A DNA stretch of 64,000 bases from Leptospira bourretii (GTDB lineage Bacteria > Spirochaetota > Leptospiria > Leptospirales > Leptospiraceae): NCBI RefSeq assembly GCF_004770145.1, contig NZ_RQFW01000018.1, positions 342,501 to 406,500 of the forward strand, written 5' to 3'. Below, piece after piece: positions 54,512 through 63,733 of the stretch. The notes under the pieces were generated by a model. It was given only the letters and a program-made list of their open reading frames with translations, had not been told where the DNA came from and searched no databases. Both the position numbers and the translations under genes were made by a program. Every line of letters begins with the position of its first letter. Within the stretch, counting starts at the first letter, position 1.

Positions 54512-55264
54512 ATGTTTGTATTCGAAAAAGCAAATCATAATTTTAGAAAACCAATCTTAACCTTTTGTTTTATTTTTCTCATTATGTTAACGTTGTTCTT
54601 CGACAACTATGAGTCATATGCGTTTACGCCAAAAAAAGAATTTGGTTTCAGTTTGTTTTTTTCATTTTTCTTTAACTCTTCCCTTTCTGAATGGTTTACC
54701 AACGCAGTTTATCTATATATGTTTGCAGACAATATAGAAGATGTAGTCGGACATTTTTATTTTTTCCTTCTCTTTCTATTTTTTGGAATTCTCGCAAACC
54801 TAACTTATTTTATATCTCATATGAATTCCATTATACCAATTATAGGGACTTCTGGAGTTATTTCTGGATTTTTAGGAATGTATTTTGTATTTTTCCCCAA
54901 CGTAAAAAGTACTATGGTTTTTGATCGTGCTAGTTTTCGCAATGTGCCAATTTTAATCAGTTTGAGCGTTTGGATTCTCATCCAAACCTATTTCTATATC
55001 GTAGAATTTCACAACCATACGAGAAGCACTTATGCTGGCCAAGTAATGACCTTTTTAATAGGAGTCACCATCGCTCAAATCTTTATCCGATACAAATTTT
55101 TAGATCGGCTGCAACATAATATTCGTCTATCGACTTTTATCAATAAAACTGTCCTTTGTCCTTCTTGCAGTAATCCAATCCCGGCCAAAAAATATGGTAG
55201 GTTGCACTGTTCGACTTGTAATACAAATTTCTTTTTCGATCGTCATGGAAAAAAATTTCTATAA
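54512..55264 (+). CDS. Rhomboid-like membrane protein with zinc ribbon, probably inactive
   Basis: 250 residues from the ATG at 54512; a longer frame from 54458 overlaps the preceding gene. About six helices. 'NAVYLYMFADNIEDVVGH' and 'GTSGVISGFLGMY' keep the rhomboid Asn and GxSG serine. The partner His motif in the last helix (usually A-H-x-G-G) reads 'STYAGQVMTF', with Tyr in place of His. A C-terminal zinc ribbon 'CPSC-(n)-CSTC' follows. This resembles iRhom-like pseudo-proteases, so binding rather than cleavage is likely. Confidence 0.75.
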   Translation: MFVFEKANHNFRKPILTFCFIFLIMLTLFFDNYESYAFTPKKEFGFSLFFSFFFNSSLSEWFTNAVYLYMFADNIEDVVGHFYFFLLFLFFGILANLTYFISHMNSIIPIIGTSGVISGFLGMYFVFFPNVKSTMVFDRASFRNVPILISLSVWILIQTYFYIVEFHNHTRSTYAGQVMTFLIGVTIAQIFIRYKFLDRLQHNIRLSTFINKTVLCPSCSNPIPAKKYGRLHCSTCNTNFFFDRHGKKFL

Positions 55265-55389
55265 ATTTATCCCTTCGATTGATTTTAATTTCTAAATTCT
55301 TTTAAAAAAGATTCAGTCATTTAATTTCTCATCGACAATTCTTTTCTATTGTTTAGTATCCTCCGATACCTAACGGTTGGAGAATGTAA

Positions 55390-56223
55390 ATGCAAAGAAT
55401 CTTGTTCCTTTTTCTTGTTTTAACCCTCTGCATTCAGCCTATTTTTAGCGAAGTAAATCCAAATTCTCTCGGACTTCCTAAAGAAGGTTATTATATCATC
55501 ACTTACAAAAACTATTCAATTAATTTAGAGATCAGCGCAAACGGATACGATGTTCGAGACGGATCTTCAAATGAGGATTCATCAGGGCAAGCAGACATCA
55601 ATTACTGGATCATTCCAGGAAAAAACAAAATTAAAATTCGGCTCACAGAAAGGAAAGGCAAACAAAAAGAAGGCCTGCCAAAAGAAGCAGAAGTCAAACT
55701 TATCTTAGGCCAAAAAGGACAATTCCCTGACGAAGGAATTCCTCTAAAACACTTTCAGTGGCCGGACCAAACACAAGCCAACTTGGGAGAATGGACTGAG
55801 TTAGAATTTGACCCACCTTTTGATCCACCAAGTCAGTTGTGGAAACAAGCAGAGTCTATTTCACTCACAAAAGAAAAAGAAACTTCGGTAATTGAGTTTG
55901 CCTCGGAATTTACCAAAATTTTAAACACAAAGGATCCTAAAAAAATACTTTCAATGATCCAGTTTCGTGCACAAGACACTTCAGAAGTTCGTTATTATCC
56001 GTATGTAGAAGCAGATGAACTCAAATCCATAAATGATATGACAAAAGCCATTGGGTCGAGTTGGAAATTGAATACTAAGAACATCAAATTTACCTTACTG
56101 TGTAACAACCAAATCCTAAGTGTCACGGATCATAAAGGAGAACCCATCATTACTTCCAAAAAAGGAGCTTCCATCCCTCTTTATTTAAGTTGGATGAATG
56201 GCAAATGGGTCATTGTTCGGTAA
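55390..56223 (+). CDS. Exported protein, unknown function
   Basis: 277 residues with a signal ending near 'QPIFS' (residue 20). The mature part is beta-rich with 'YYIITYKNYSINLEISANGYDV', 'INYWIIPGKNKIKIRL' and a C-terminal 'YLSWMNGKWVIVR'. No family is recognised. A GGAG site lies nine bases before the ATG. Confidence 0.6.
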   Translation: MQRILFLFLVLTLCIQPIFSEVNPNSLGLPKEGYYIITYKNYSINLEISANGYDVRDGSSNEDSSGQADINYWIIPGKNKIKIRLTERKGKQKEGLPKEAEVKLILGQKGQFPDEGIPLKHFQWPDQTQANLGEWTELEFDPPFDPPSQLWKQAESISLTKEKETSVIEFASEFTKILNTKDPKKILSMIQFRAQDTSEVRYYPYVEADELKSINDMTKAIGSSWKLNTKNIKFTLLCNNQILSVTDHKGEPIITSKKGASIPLYLSWMNGKWVIVR

Positions 56224-56228
56224 AGAAA

Positions 56229-56258
56229 TTGACTTAGAATTTATTGACTTAGTAATTT
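56229..56258 (+). promoter_or_regulatory. Putative promoter of the GT2 gene
   Basis: TTGACT (56229-56234) and TAATTT (56253-56258) with an 18-base spacer, 34 bases before the ATG. A second ATTGACTTA word overlaps the spacer. Confidence 0.4.
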
Positions 56259-56291
56259 ACTTGATCTCCCTTTATCCATATATTCCACTGC

Positions 56292-57047
56292 ATGAAGGGA
56301 ATTAGGAAATCCGTTCTATCTGTTCGCATGGTTAAAAATCATCTTAGTCTTGTCATCCCGTGTTACCGTGAATCGGAGCGACTTCCCAAATTCTTAGAAT
56401 CTCTTTTAAAAACATTCAAAGGTTCTAAGTCTGTAGATTTTTTGGTGGTCGATGATGGAAGTCCACTTGCTGAATTCGAAATTTTAAAACAGAAAATCAA
56501 CCATCTACTTTCCAATCCTCAAATTCAATTATTAAGATATGAAACCAATTTAGGAAAAGGAGGAGCCATCCAATTTGGACTCAACGTTGCGAAAGGAAAT
56601 TATTTTGGTTTTGTTGATGCTGATGGCGCCACTCCAGCCGAGGAAGTGTTTCGCACGTGGAATCATATAAACCTTCATCCTGAGATTGATTTACTTGCTG
56701 GTTCACGAATTATCATGATGGGAAGAAATGTAAAAAAGTCTTTTTATCGACACCTTACCAACAGAATTTTTTCATTTTATTTTACTCTTGTGTTTCGAAT
56801 CCAGATGTATGATCCTCAATGTGGCTGCAAAATATTCAAAAAATCTGCGTACAAACAGACTATTCATAAAATTTCCGACTTACGTTGGTTATGGGATACA
56901 CAATTATTAGTTTTATTGATAAGAAATGGATTCAATATCGTGGAGTTCCCCCTCGACTGGCAGGATATCCCAGGATCCAAATTTAGTTTTTTAAGAGATT
57001 CCGTTCGAGTGGTCTACTCGGTTTGGAAATATAGAAACATTCATTAA
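56292..57047 (+). CDS. GT2 glycosyltransferase, dolichyl-phosphate-sugar-synthase-like
   Basis: 251 residues (an ATG at 56328 is an alternative). 'LSLVIPCYRESERLPKFLESL', 'FLVVDDGSP', 'NLGKGGAIQFGLNVAKGNYFGFVDADGATPAEE' and 'LLAGSRI' match polyprenyl-phosphate glucosyl/mannosyl transferases (ALG5/DPM1 type). 'YDPQCGCKIFKKS' is also typical. It probably loads a sugar onto a lipid carrier. No membrane helices beyond the domain. Confidence 0.9.
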   Translation: MKGIRKSVLSVRMVKNHLSLVIPCYRESERLPKFLESLLKTFKGSKSVDFLVVDDGSPLAEFEILKQKINHLLSNPQIQLLRYETNLGKGGAIQFGLNVAKGNYFGFVDADGATPAEEVFRTWNHINLHPEIDLLAGSRIIMMGRNVKKSFYRHLTNRIFSFYFTLVFRIQMYDPQCGCKIFKKSAYKQTIHKISDLRWLWDTQLLVLLIRNGFNIVEFPLDWQDIPGSKFSFLRDSVRVVYSVWKYRNIH

Positions 57048-57066
57048 CCAAATAGAAATCAAGATC

Positions 57067-58383
57067 CTAAATTGTTCTCTTCATACGTTCCGAGATGGCA
57101 AATATCTTTTTTGGGGAACTAATCCCTTTTAATTTGTGTTCCCCAAGTTCTTCCCATCGAACAGGAATTTGTTCTGCCAAACTTTCGGAGGCCAAAACTG
57201 CTTTCCCTAATTCCCCACACATCCCAGCAATGCGGCTCGTTAAATTTACTGCTTCCCCAATCACTGTAAAATCGAGTCTCTCCGTAGAGCCAATGTTTCC
57301 ATAAAGAATTTCCCCTGAATGCAAACCAACACCATGATGGATGGGTAGTTTTTCTTCTAATTCTCTGGTTTGGTTGTGCGAAAACAATCTTTCCCCTAAC
57401 TTTCTAACAGCGAGAAGCACTTTTTTACCAACAAAGGTTTTATTAGATTCGGAATATGGAAATACAGCTAAAATTCCATCTCCCAACAATTTCAAAACTT
57501 CCCCGCCATGAGCTTCAATGAGTGGGATCGCTAAGCCAAAATAATCATTTAACAACTGTATGATCTCAGAAGGAGACAATTTTTCGCTCATCCCAGAATA
57601 ATTACGAATGTCAGAAAACCAAATCACTGATTTGATTTTGTCGAGTTCCCCCAAATAAATTTTTCCCGAATACACGGTGGAGCCGGTTCGTTTGCCTAAG
57701 TAGATACTTAGTAATGATTCTGTTAATTCATTCTGAATGAAATTCATCCATTGTAAGGAAATGATTTTTAAAACCTGATGTAAAAAATTACATTCTTCAG
57801 TTGACCAACCATTTGGTTTGTCCGTCACCAAACTTAAAAAAGCATAACTTGTCCCTTTTTGTAGAATGGGAACTGCCAAATATCCCGTGGCACCTAACGG
57901 AGCCAAATCATCCAGAATGGGATAAGGACGTGTTTCACTCTTGTGATCCGCAAAACCAAAGTAATACGGCTTTCTTGTAGACATTACATGTTGAACGGGG
58001 CTAACCGCAAATTGAGAAGTCTGCAATGATCCCAATCGAAAACGCACTTCCCGAAGAAATCCATTTTCAGATTCTATTGTTGATCTTGAATGTAACAAAG
58101 GAGTTGTTGAATCATCAAAATATTCGATTTTGTTTTTTGGAACCCAAGTATAAGACAAAGACTCCACTTGCGGATGAAGTGTACGCGTTCCCATATTGAC
58201 TCTTACAATTTGAAAACCTTGTCTTTGTAAATAACCAATTCCTTTATCAAAAAGGTCTGCAGAAGACTTCACTTCCGGCATTTCGTTCGTATACCATTCT
58301 ATAAAATCAGCGATCATTTTCCTATTTGACTTCCAAACTTCACTTAAGTGAGTCACCTTCTGTTTATTTTTTACATGAAACAC
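57067..58383 (-). CDS. GAF-linked class III adenylate/guanylate cyclase
   Basis: 438 residues. A GAF-type N-terminal half is followed at about 250 by 'SVIWFSDIRNYSGMSEKLSPSEIIQLLNDYFG', then 'GGEVLKLLGDGILAVFP' and 'GVGLHSGEILYGNIGSTERLDFTVIGEAVNLTSRIAGM'. Both metal-binding aspartates are present (FSDI and LGDG). It should make cAMP or cGMP; specificity is not certain. Confidence 0.92.
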   Translation of the reverse strand: MFHVKNKQKVTHLSEVWKSNRKMIADFIEWYTNEMPEVKSSADLFDKGIGYLQRQGFQIVRVNMGTRTLHPQVESLSYTWVPKNKIEYFDDSTTPLLHSRSTIESENGFLREVRFRLGSLQTSQFAVSPVQHVMSTRKPYYFGFADHKSETRPYPILDDLAPLGATGYLAVPILQKGTSYAFLSLVTDKPNGWSTEECNFLHQVLKIISLQWMNFIQNELTESLLSIYLGKRTGSTVYSGKIYLGELDKIKSVIWFSDIRNYSGMSEKLSPSEIIQLLNDYFGLAIPLIEAHGGEVLKLLGDGILAVFPYSESNKTFVGKKVLLAVRKLGERLFSHNQTRELEEKLPIHHGVGLHSGEILYGNIGSTERLDFTVIGEAVNLTSRIAGMCGELGKAVLASESLAEQIPVRWEELGEHKLKGISSPKKIFAISERMKRTI

Positions 58384-58535
58384 AGAAACAGAAATTCACA
58401 AAAATTATTTCTCTAAAAATTTCAGTGTTTCCATGTTCTATTCTGTATTAAGGAGATTGAATCTACAACCACTCAGACCAATTGCAAGGAAATATTTGAT
58501 TTAGAAAAAAAGGGGAAAAAAGGAAGGGAAAATTA

Positions 58536-58572
58536 TGTTAAAACATCATACCCTGCCGATCGACAGGGTATG
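58536..58572 (-). terminator. Terminator of the isocitrate dehydrogenase gene
   Basis: On the minus strand CATACCCTG, loop TCGATCGG, CAGGGTATG, a perfect nine-base stem followed by ATGTTTTAAC. It lies 14 bases after the stop codon. Confidence 0.8.
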
Positions 58573-58585
58573 AATTTGGCCAAAC

Positions 58586-59797
58586 TTATTTTAGTTTTGC
58601 ATCCAAACGTTTTTGTACAGCTTCCATAAATTGGAAAGTATCCAATTCTTTTTTAGTAGCTGCTGTAGAAAGAGAAAGTAAGTCTTTTGTCATTTCACCA
58701 CCTTCGATGGTTTCAATGATTGCTTCTTCCAATTTAAGCGCAAAGTTCACGAGTTCTGGAGTTCCATCCAGTTCCCCACGTTTCGCAAGTGCTCCCGTCC
58801 AAGCAAAAATAGAAGCCACTGAGTTTGTAGAAGTGGTTTCTCCTTTTTGGTATTTACGGTAGTGACGAGTCACTGTTCCATGTGCGGCTTCATACTCGTA
58901 TTTTCCGTCTGGAGAAACAAGAACCGAAGTCATAAGTCCAAGGGAACCAAAACCAGAAGCAACCATATCACTCATAACGTCTCCGTCGTAGTTCATCATC
59001 GCCCAAAGTTGTCCACCTTCGTTTTTCATGATTTGCGCAACGGCATCATCAATGAGGTAGTAACTATAAGTAATACCAGCAGCTTTCATAGCAGCTTCTT
59101 GTTCTTTCGCCATTTGATCAAAGATATCACGGAAACGAGCATGGTATTTTTTAGAGATTGTATCTTTTGTTGCAAACCAGATGCTGATTTTTTCAGACAA
59201 TGCATAAGTGAAACATGCCTTTGCAAACGACTTAATGGATTCATCTAAGTTGTGCATTGCAAGAGCAACACCCGGAGCTTTAAAATCATTTACAAGTAGT
59301 CTTTGTTTTTCTTTTCCAGAAGCATCTGTGTAAACGAGTTCTACTTTTCCTGGGCCATCAACAAGGATCTCAACGTCACGGTAGATATCACCGTAAGCAT
59401 GTCTTCCAATCGCAATTGGTTTTTTCCAAGAGTTTACAGCTGCTGGAATGTTTTTGATGATGATTGGTTTACGGAAAACAGTTCCATCTAAGATGGCACG
59501 GATAGTTCCGTTAGGTGATTTCCATTCTTGTTTAAGGTTGTATTCTTTCACACGGTCTGCGTTTGGAGTGATGGTTGCACATTTAACACCTACGCCGTGT
59601 TTTTTGATCGCGTTAGCAGAATCGACTGTGACTTGGTCATCTGTTTTGTCACGGTATTCTACACCTAAGTCATAGTATTCTAAAGTGATGTCTAAATAAG
59701 GGTAGATGAAACGATCTTTAATTTCTTTCCAGATAATTCTTGTCATTTCATCGCCGTCTAACTCAACAAGCGGTGTTTTTACTTTAATTTTTCCCAT
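58586..59797 (-). CDS. icd: NADP-dependent isocitrate dehydrogenase, eukaryote-like type
   Basis: 403 residues. '[19 protein letters not shown]', '[38 protein letters not shown]', '[15 protein letters not shown]', '[27 protein letters not shown]' and '[24 protein letters not shown]' match the homodimeric NADP enzyme found in mitochondria/cytosol and some bacteria rather than the E. coli icd type. It makes 2-oxoglutarate and NADPH. A GGAG site precedes the ATG. Confidence 0.95.
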   Translation of the reverse strand: MGKIKVKTPLVELDGDEMTRIIWKEIKDRFIYPYLDITLEYYDLGVEYRDKTDDQVTVDSANAIKKHGVGVKCATITPNADRVKEYNLKQEWKSPNGTIRAILDGTVFRKPIIIKNIPAAVNSWKKPIAIGRHAYGDIYRDVEILVDGPGKVELVYTDASGKEKQRLLVNDFKAPGVALAMHNLDESIKSFAKACFTYALSEKISIWFATKDTISKKYHARFRDIFDQMAKEQEAAMKAAGITYSYYLIDDAVAQIMKNEGGQLWAMMNYDGDVMSDMVASGFGSLGLMTSVLVSPDGKYEYEAAHGTVTRHYRKYQKGETTSTNSVASIFAWTGALAKRGELDGTPELVNFALKLEEAIIETIEGGEMTKDLLSLSTAATKKELDTFQFMEAVQKRLDAKLK

Positions 59798-59842
59798 TGA
59801 TTTCTCCTAAACTCATTCAATTTTTGATTCGCATAAATACGT

Positions 59843-60409
59843 TTATATGGAATTCACCATATACAAATTCCAAAGGTAGTGACAAAACTCGGTAGAATTA
59901 TTGATCGCTCCTGAAATGGTATGAATTCCCGTAAGGGATGTATATCTTTTTCTATAAGCATCTCGTTCAGAAATTCCGGAAAGTTTTGATTCCAATCGAA
60001 TGAGAACCTCTTTCCAAGATTCACATTGTTCTTTTACCTGTGGGTCGGTCGCTTTGATTTTGAGATCTGTTGCTTTGGAAATCTGAATTTCCCAAAAATG
60101 AGTTGGGAATGCCGGCGGTGTATACCGATCCCGGATGGCTTCCAGATCCTTTTCAATGTCCTGATCTTTAAAAGCTGTAAAAAAGAAAAATCCGCTGATA
60201 CGTAAGGAGAGAGGGAGGAAAAAACTAAAATTGCGATCGTAAGAGATCATTTGTTGGAGAGTCCATTCAGCAGATTTTCCGCTGGTCTTTTTCTCCGTAA
60301 AGGCCTTGGCATCAAAAGGAGCCAATTCATCAAAACAATATTGGGCAAACCGGAGTTTCTCTTTCCAGAATATTTCTAATATCTCCGTGACCATGCCTGT
60401 TTCGTTCAT
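59843..60409 (-). CDS. Conserved-type protein, unknown
   Basis: 188 residues from the ATG at 60409; a TTG at 60466 would add 19. Rich in aromatic and charged residues with 'EWTLQQMISYDRNFSFFLPLSLRISGFFFF' in the middle, possibly one membrane-associated helix. No family is recognised. Divergent from the gene at 60488. Confidence 0.55.
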   Translation of the reverse strand: MNETGMVTEILEIFWKEKLRFAQYCFDELAPFDAKAFTEKKTSGKSAEWTLQQMISYDRNFSFFLPLSLRISGFFFFTAFKDQDIEKDLEAIRDRYTPPAFPTHFWEIQISKATDLKIKATDPQVKEQCESWKEVLIRLESKLSGISERDAYRKRYTSLTGIHTISGAINNSTEFCHYLWNLYMVNSI

Positions 60410-60487
60410 CTTGGATAGGGGAAAGTATTTTTCAAGTGCGAATCCTTTTTTAAGAACCAAAGTCAAACTTCTTCCACCCCGGTAGTC

Positions 60488-60862
60488 ATGAAAGAAACCG
60501 AAGTCCTCTGGCGTGAGCTTGTGACAAAAAAAGAAGAATTCTTACATATCTTACGAATTCTGAATCATTATTATGAAATGCGAGGCGAAACCAAATCCAA
60601 ACAGTATGCCTTCCGACGCCATTTGGCCGATTCTTCTCCTGAATCGGTACAAATCTTTTTTTCAAGGCTTGGGCCTTTTGAATACCAAGTGGCCTGTCGG
60701 GTTTTGCCAGAAGAGCAGGTTGAAACCTGGATTCATATCGATGGAATCGCAGAAGAAAGAGAAAGGCTAAAACAAATCGGCAATACAGAACATCCCGTCT
60801 TTTCGCTCGTTTGTCTGGGTGACTTGTTTGCTTTGACCCTTCCGAGCACCCTTCGCATTTAA
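60488..60862 (+). CDS. Small protein, unknown
   Basis: 124 residues, charged and mostly helical in its first half ('LWRELVTKKEEFLHILRILNHYYEMRG'). No family is recognised. The codon choice matches its neighbours. It starts 78 bases from the divergent gene. Confidence 0.5.
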   Translation: MKETEVLWRELVTKKEEFLHILRILNHYYEMRGETKSKQYAFRRHLADSSPESVQIFFSRLGPFEYQVACRVLPEEQVETWIHIDGIAEERERLKQIGNTEHPVFSLVCLGDLFALTLPSTLRI

Positions 60863-60918
60863 AGGAAATCCCCAAGAAAAACCTTGATTCTTTTACAAAC
60901 CCCCGTTAGGATTTGCCG

Positions 60919-61953
60919 GTGTTTCGGCAATTCTTTCGACTAGCTTTGTTTGTTTGTTTAATAACTCTGTTACCAAAAGAAAACCTACTAGCCCAAGATT
61001 TTAAAACCCAACACTTCCCCGATGAAGGTTATCTGCAAGCCTGGAACTTTACCTTTCGAAATGAAAAATACAATCTCTTTGCTACCTTCCTTGTCAGCAA
61101 TTTTGGCCCAGGATCACATAACAATGGTATATCGCTACTTTTAAAACCAAAAGACCAACCAGTATTTTATTCCACCCGCGAATTTGATTCCGATGAATAC
61201 GAATTTAAGAAAGGCCAGTTCTACCAAAGGAGTGGAGAAAACTGGATGGAATACAAAAACGGAATTTATTCTTTTTATATGAACTACGGGGATTGGGAAA
61301 TCAAATTAGATTATAAACCAAGACGGGGTTCTGTTCCTATCTCCAAAGGGCGGTTCCCTTTGAAAGAGGAGGGTAAATTCGTACAAGCCGATATCCCCTT
61401 TTCCTATTCACAAGCCACTGGCACAATTCGTTACAAAGAAACTACGGAAGAAATCAAAGGAGTGGGAGGATTAGAACATATCCTCTCCAATGAACCCGTT
61501 TATCAATACTCCAAAAAATGGGAACTTGTCAGATCGATCACTAAGGATGGATACCGAATTTTTACAGGAGGATTTATTGGTACTCCCGATTTTCCAGGAG
61601 GATTTTTTCGCCGTGTGGCCGTTCTCGACAATTCTGGTCATCTGGTTTTAGAAGGAACTGTGGAACATGCCGAAGTTTTGGATTGGGAAAAAGAACCTAC
61701 GTCTGGTTATACGATCCCAAAAACAGAAGTTTTATATTTTAACGAAGGGAAATGTTCTCTTCTTGTCAAACGAACTCGCTCCATTGCAACCATGAGTGCC
61801 TTGGAGAATATCTCATCGTTTTTAAGATTTTTTATTCAGTTGTTTTTTGCAAAACCTTACCAAATCCATTGGTATGCCGATCTAAAATTAGATTGTCCCA
61901 TTTGGTCTGGGGAAGCAAAAGGTTACCATTCCAATTATTTGATCAATGAATAA
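60919..61953 (+). CDS. Exported lipocalin-like (Svf1/AttH-type) protein
   Basis: 344 residues from a GTG at 60919, seven bases after AGGA; a TTG at 60913 is too close to it. A signal ends near 'LLAQ'. The all-beta mature part includes 'YLQAWNFTFRNEKYNLFATFLVSNFGP', 'IKGVGGLEHIL' and 'DLKLDCPIWSGEAKGYHSNYLI', reminiscent of AttH/Svf1-like double lipocalins. Assignment is tentative; role unknown. Confidence 0.6.
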   Translation: MFRQFFRLALFVCLITLLPKENLLAQDFKTQHFPDEGYLQAWNFTFRNEKYNLFATFLVSNFGPGSHNNGISLLLKPKDQPVFYSTREFDSDEYEFKKGQFYQRSGENWMEYKNGIYSFYMNYGDWEIKLDYKPRRGSVPISKGRFPLKEEGKFVQADIPFSYSQATGTIRYKETTEEIKGVGGLEHILSNEPVYQYSKKWELVRSITKDGYRIFTGGFIGTPDFPGGFFRRVAVLDNSGHLVLEGTVEHAEVLDWEKEPTSGYTIPKTEVLYFNEGKCSLLVKRTRSIATMSALENISSFLRFFIQLFFAKPYQIHWYADLKLDCPIWSGEAKGYHSNYLINE

Positions 61954-61974
61954 TTTATAAAATTCTATTTAGAT

Positions 61975-62007
61975 TAACGTTTGTATCTTGCATCTATACA
62001 AACGTTA
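61975..62007. terminator. Bidirectional hairpin between convergent genes
   Basis: TAACGTTTGTAT (61975-61986) and ATACAAACGTTA (61996-62007), a perfect 12-base stem with a nine-base loop. T-runs are weak on both sides. Confidence 0.65.
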
Positions 62008-62027
62008 GTTGGAAATTAGCAGATACT

Positions 62028-62975
62028 CTAAAGGATAAACTTCTGTCCTTCATGGGCAATATGAACCTGCATTCCACCGGGTTTGACCAATCTTGCTTCA
62101 TCTAAAATAATCCTCGCCACTTCATGGTCCGTATGATCCGGTTCATGGTGAGTGAGAACAACGGAACGAATTTCCATCATTTCTGCAAACTCAACAGCTT
62201 TGCTGACAGCAGTGTGACCCCAACCTAATTTTTTTTCCGCCTCAGCTGTACTATACTGAGCATCGATGATGATAAGATCTGCACCAGCAATCTGCGGTTT
62301 CATTTTGAGTAAATGTTCGCGATCTTCTTCCCGATATTCCACATCAGTACAAAATAAGAAAATTTTATTTCCTTCACGGATTCTATAACCAGTACAAGAC
62401 CCAGGATGGCGAAGTCCAAAAGGAATAATTTTTAGACCACCTAACATATACGACTCAAACTCTTTCCAAAGATGGAAATGTTTTTTGGATGCCATTTGTT
62501 GTAAGGTCACTGGAAAATTTTCAGGATGTTGTTGTCGGATTAGTCTCTCTTCTAAGTTTTCAATACATGAGTAAAAGTGAATATTACAAGAAGGTGAATA
62601 ACCAGGTTTAAAAAAAGGCCACCCTTGGATATGGTCCCAATGTGTATGAGAAACCAAGATATGAATGTCCATATCTTCCCCACTAAAAGCCTGCGGTGCC
62701 AATTGGTTGCCGAGAACCCGAAGACCCGTCCCCATATCTAAAATGACTTTTTCGCCGCCATCCCCTTCAATGAATACACAAGTTGTGTTCCCACCCAAAT
62801 CTTGGGAAAGTGGAATCGGTAAATGATTCAAAAACTCCTCTTCCGAAAAAGAAGCGGGATCCTTTTTCCACTCTTCTTTGGCCATCTGAAGAATCTTTAG
62901 AGTTTTCTCCCGTTGTTCCGGTTTAGAGATCGGTGTGGGGAGTGATCCGCGAACACCAAAAAGAGTTATTTTCAT
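62028..62975 (-). CDS. MBL-fold metallo-hydrolase
   Basis: 315 residues. 'LVSHTHWDHIQGWPFF' supplies the HxHxDH zinc motif, 'FGLRHPGSCTGYRI', 'FLFCTDVEYRE' and 'VVLTHHEPDHTD' the rest of the site. The N-terminal 'FGVRGSLPTP' and 'GGNTTCVFIEGDGGEKVILDMGTGL' are typical of PhnP/RNase Z-like phosphodiesterases. It could degrade a cyclic nucleotide or other phosphodiester. Confidence 0.88.
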   Translation of the reverse strand: MKITLFGVRGSLPTPISKPEQREKTLKILQMAKEEWKKDPASFSEEEFLNHLPIPLSQDLGGNTTCVFIEGDGGEKVILDMGTGLRVLGNQLAPQAFSGEDMDIHILVSHTHWDHIQGWPFFKPGYSPSCNIHFYSCIENLEERLIRQQHPENFPVTLQQMASKKHFHLWKEFESYMLGGLKIIPFGLRHPGSCTGYRIREGNKIFLFCTDVEYREEDREHLLKMKPQIAGADLIIIDAQYSTAEAEKKLGWGHTAVSKAVEFAEMMEIRSVVLTHHEPDHTDHEVARIILDEARLVKPGGMQVHIAHEGQKFIL

Positions 62976-63017
62976 CTAGTTCCTTTTAAAAATCCTGACA
63001 ATACATCATCGGAAGGA

Positions 63018-63683
63018 ATGCATTTGTTAGTTAGCCCAGAAATCCAAGAAAAACTTTGGAAGTTTACTACCAAAACTTCCTATCAATCAGACTACCTCCT
63101 GCAACCTAAAGAGCGGGGAAAAAAAATCGACCTAAAAAAATCTTTCCCGGGCCAGATCCAAAACTTTGTTTTGGAACTTGGATCGGGTTGGGGTGAAGTT
63201 GCCATCGAATTGGCAAAGAATGACCACCAAACAGGCTATTTGTTGATGGAAAAGAAGGTAAACCGAATCATCCACACCGAAAAACAACGACAAACGTTTG
63301 GTTTGGAGAATATCCGCTATATGACCGTTAACTTCCAGTGGTTTTTCGATGAACTGCTTGAGAAAGAAATTTTTGACAAAATCATCATCAACTTCCCAGA
63401 TCCTTGGCCAAAGAAAAAACACCGCAAAAACAGACTTATGCAAGGCCACATGCTCGAACAAATTTACGATCTGTTGAAACCAGGTGGTCAGTTATTGTTT
63501 GCAACCGATTACGGCCCATATGCAAGACGAACGATTTCTTTATTTAGAAAATTTCCTAAATTTGTATGGGACAAAAAAGAATACGAATTCGAAAGACCCG
63601 GATTCCCGGTTTCCTTTTTCGAAGCAGAAAAAAGAAACGAAGGGAAACGAATCTATTATATAAATCGAACTAAAGTGAATTAG
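63018..63683 (+). CDS. trmB: tRNA (guanine-N7-)-methyltransferase
   Basis: 221 residues. 'LELGSGWGEVAIELAK' binds SAM; 'IIINFPDPWPKKKHRKNRL' is the TrmB hallmark with the catalytic Asp; 'LKPGGQLLFATDYGPYA' follows. It makes m7G46 in tRNA. GGAAGGA lies just before the ATG. Its stop codon lies within a 12-base terminator stem. Confidence 0.95.
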   Translation: MHLLVSPEIQEKLWKFTTKTSYQSDYLLQPKERGKKIDLKKSFPGQIQNFVLELGSGWGEVAIELAKNDHQTGYLLMEKKVNRIIHTEKQRQTFGLENIRYMTVNFQWFFDELLEKEIFDKIIINFPDPWPKKKHRKNRLMQGHMLEQIYDLLKPGGQLLFATDYGPYARRTISLFRKFPKFVWDKKEYEFERPGFPVSFFEAEKRNEGKRIYYINRTKVN

Positions 63684-63702
63684 ATATTCCAATTCACTTT
63701 AG
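63670..63702. terminator. Terminator overlapping the trmB stop
   Basis: CTAAAGTGAATT (63670-63681) and AATTCACTTTAG (63691-63702), perfect 12-base stem with a nine-base loop, then ATGCATTTGTTTT. Likely serves the convergent partial gene as well. Confidence 0.75.
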
Positions 63703-63733
63703 ATGCATTTGTTTTATATCGATTGGATTATTG

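Noticed and set aside
60486..60875. Minus-strand frame opposite the small gene at 60488
   Set aside because: Its composition is unlike neighbouring proteins, and the plus-strand frame fits better; only one of the two is likely real.
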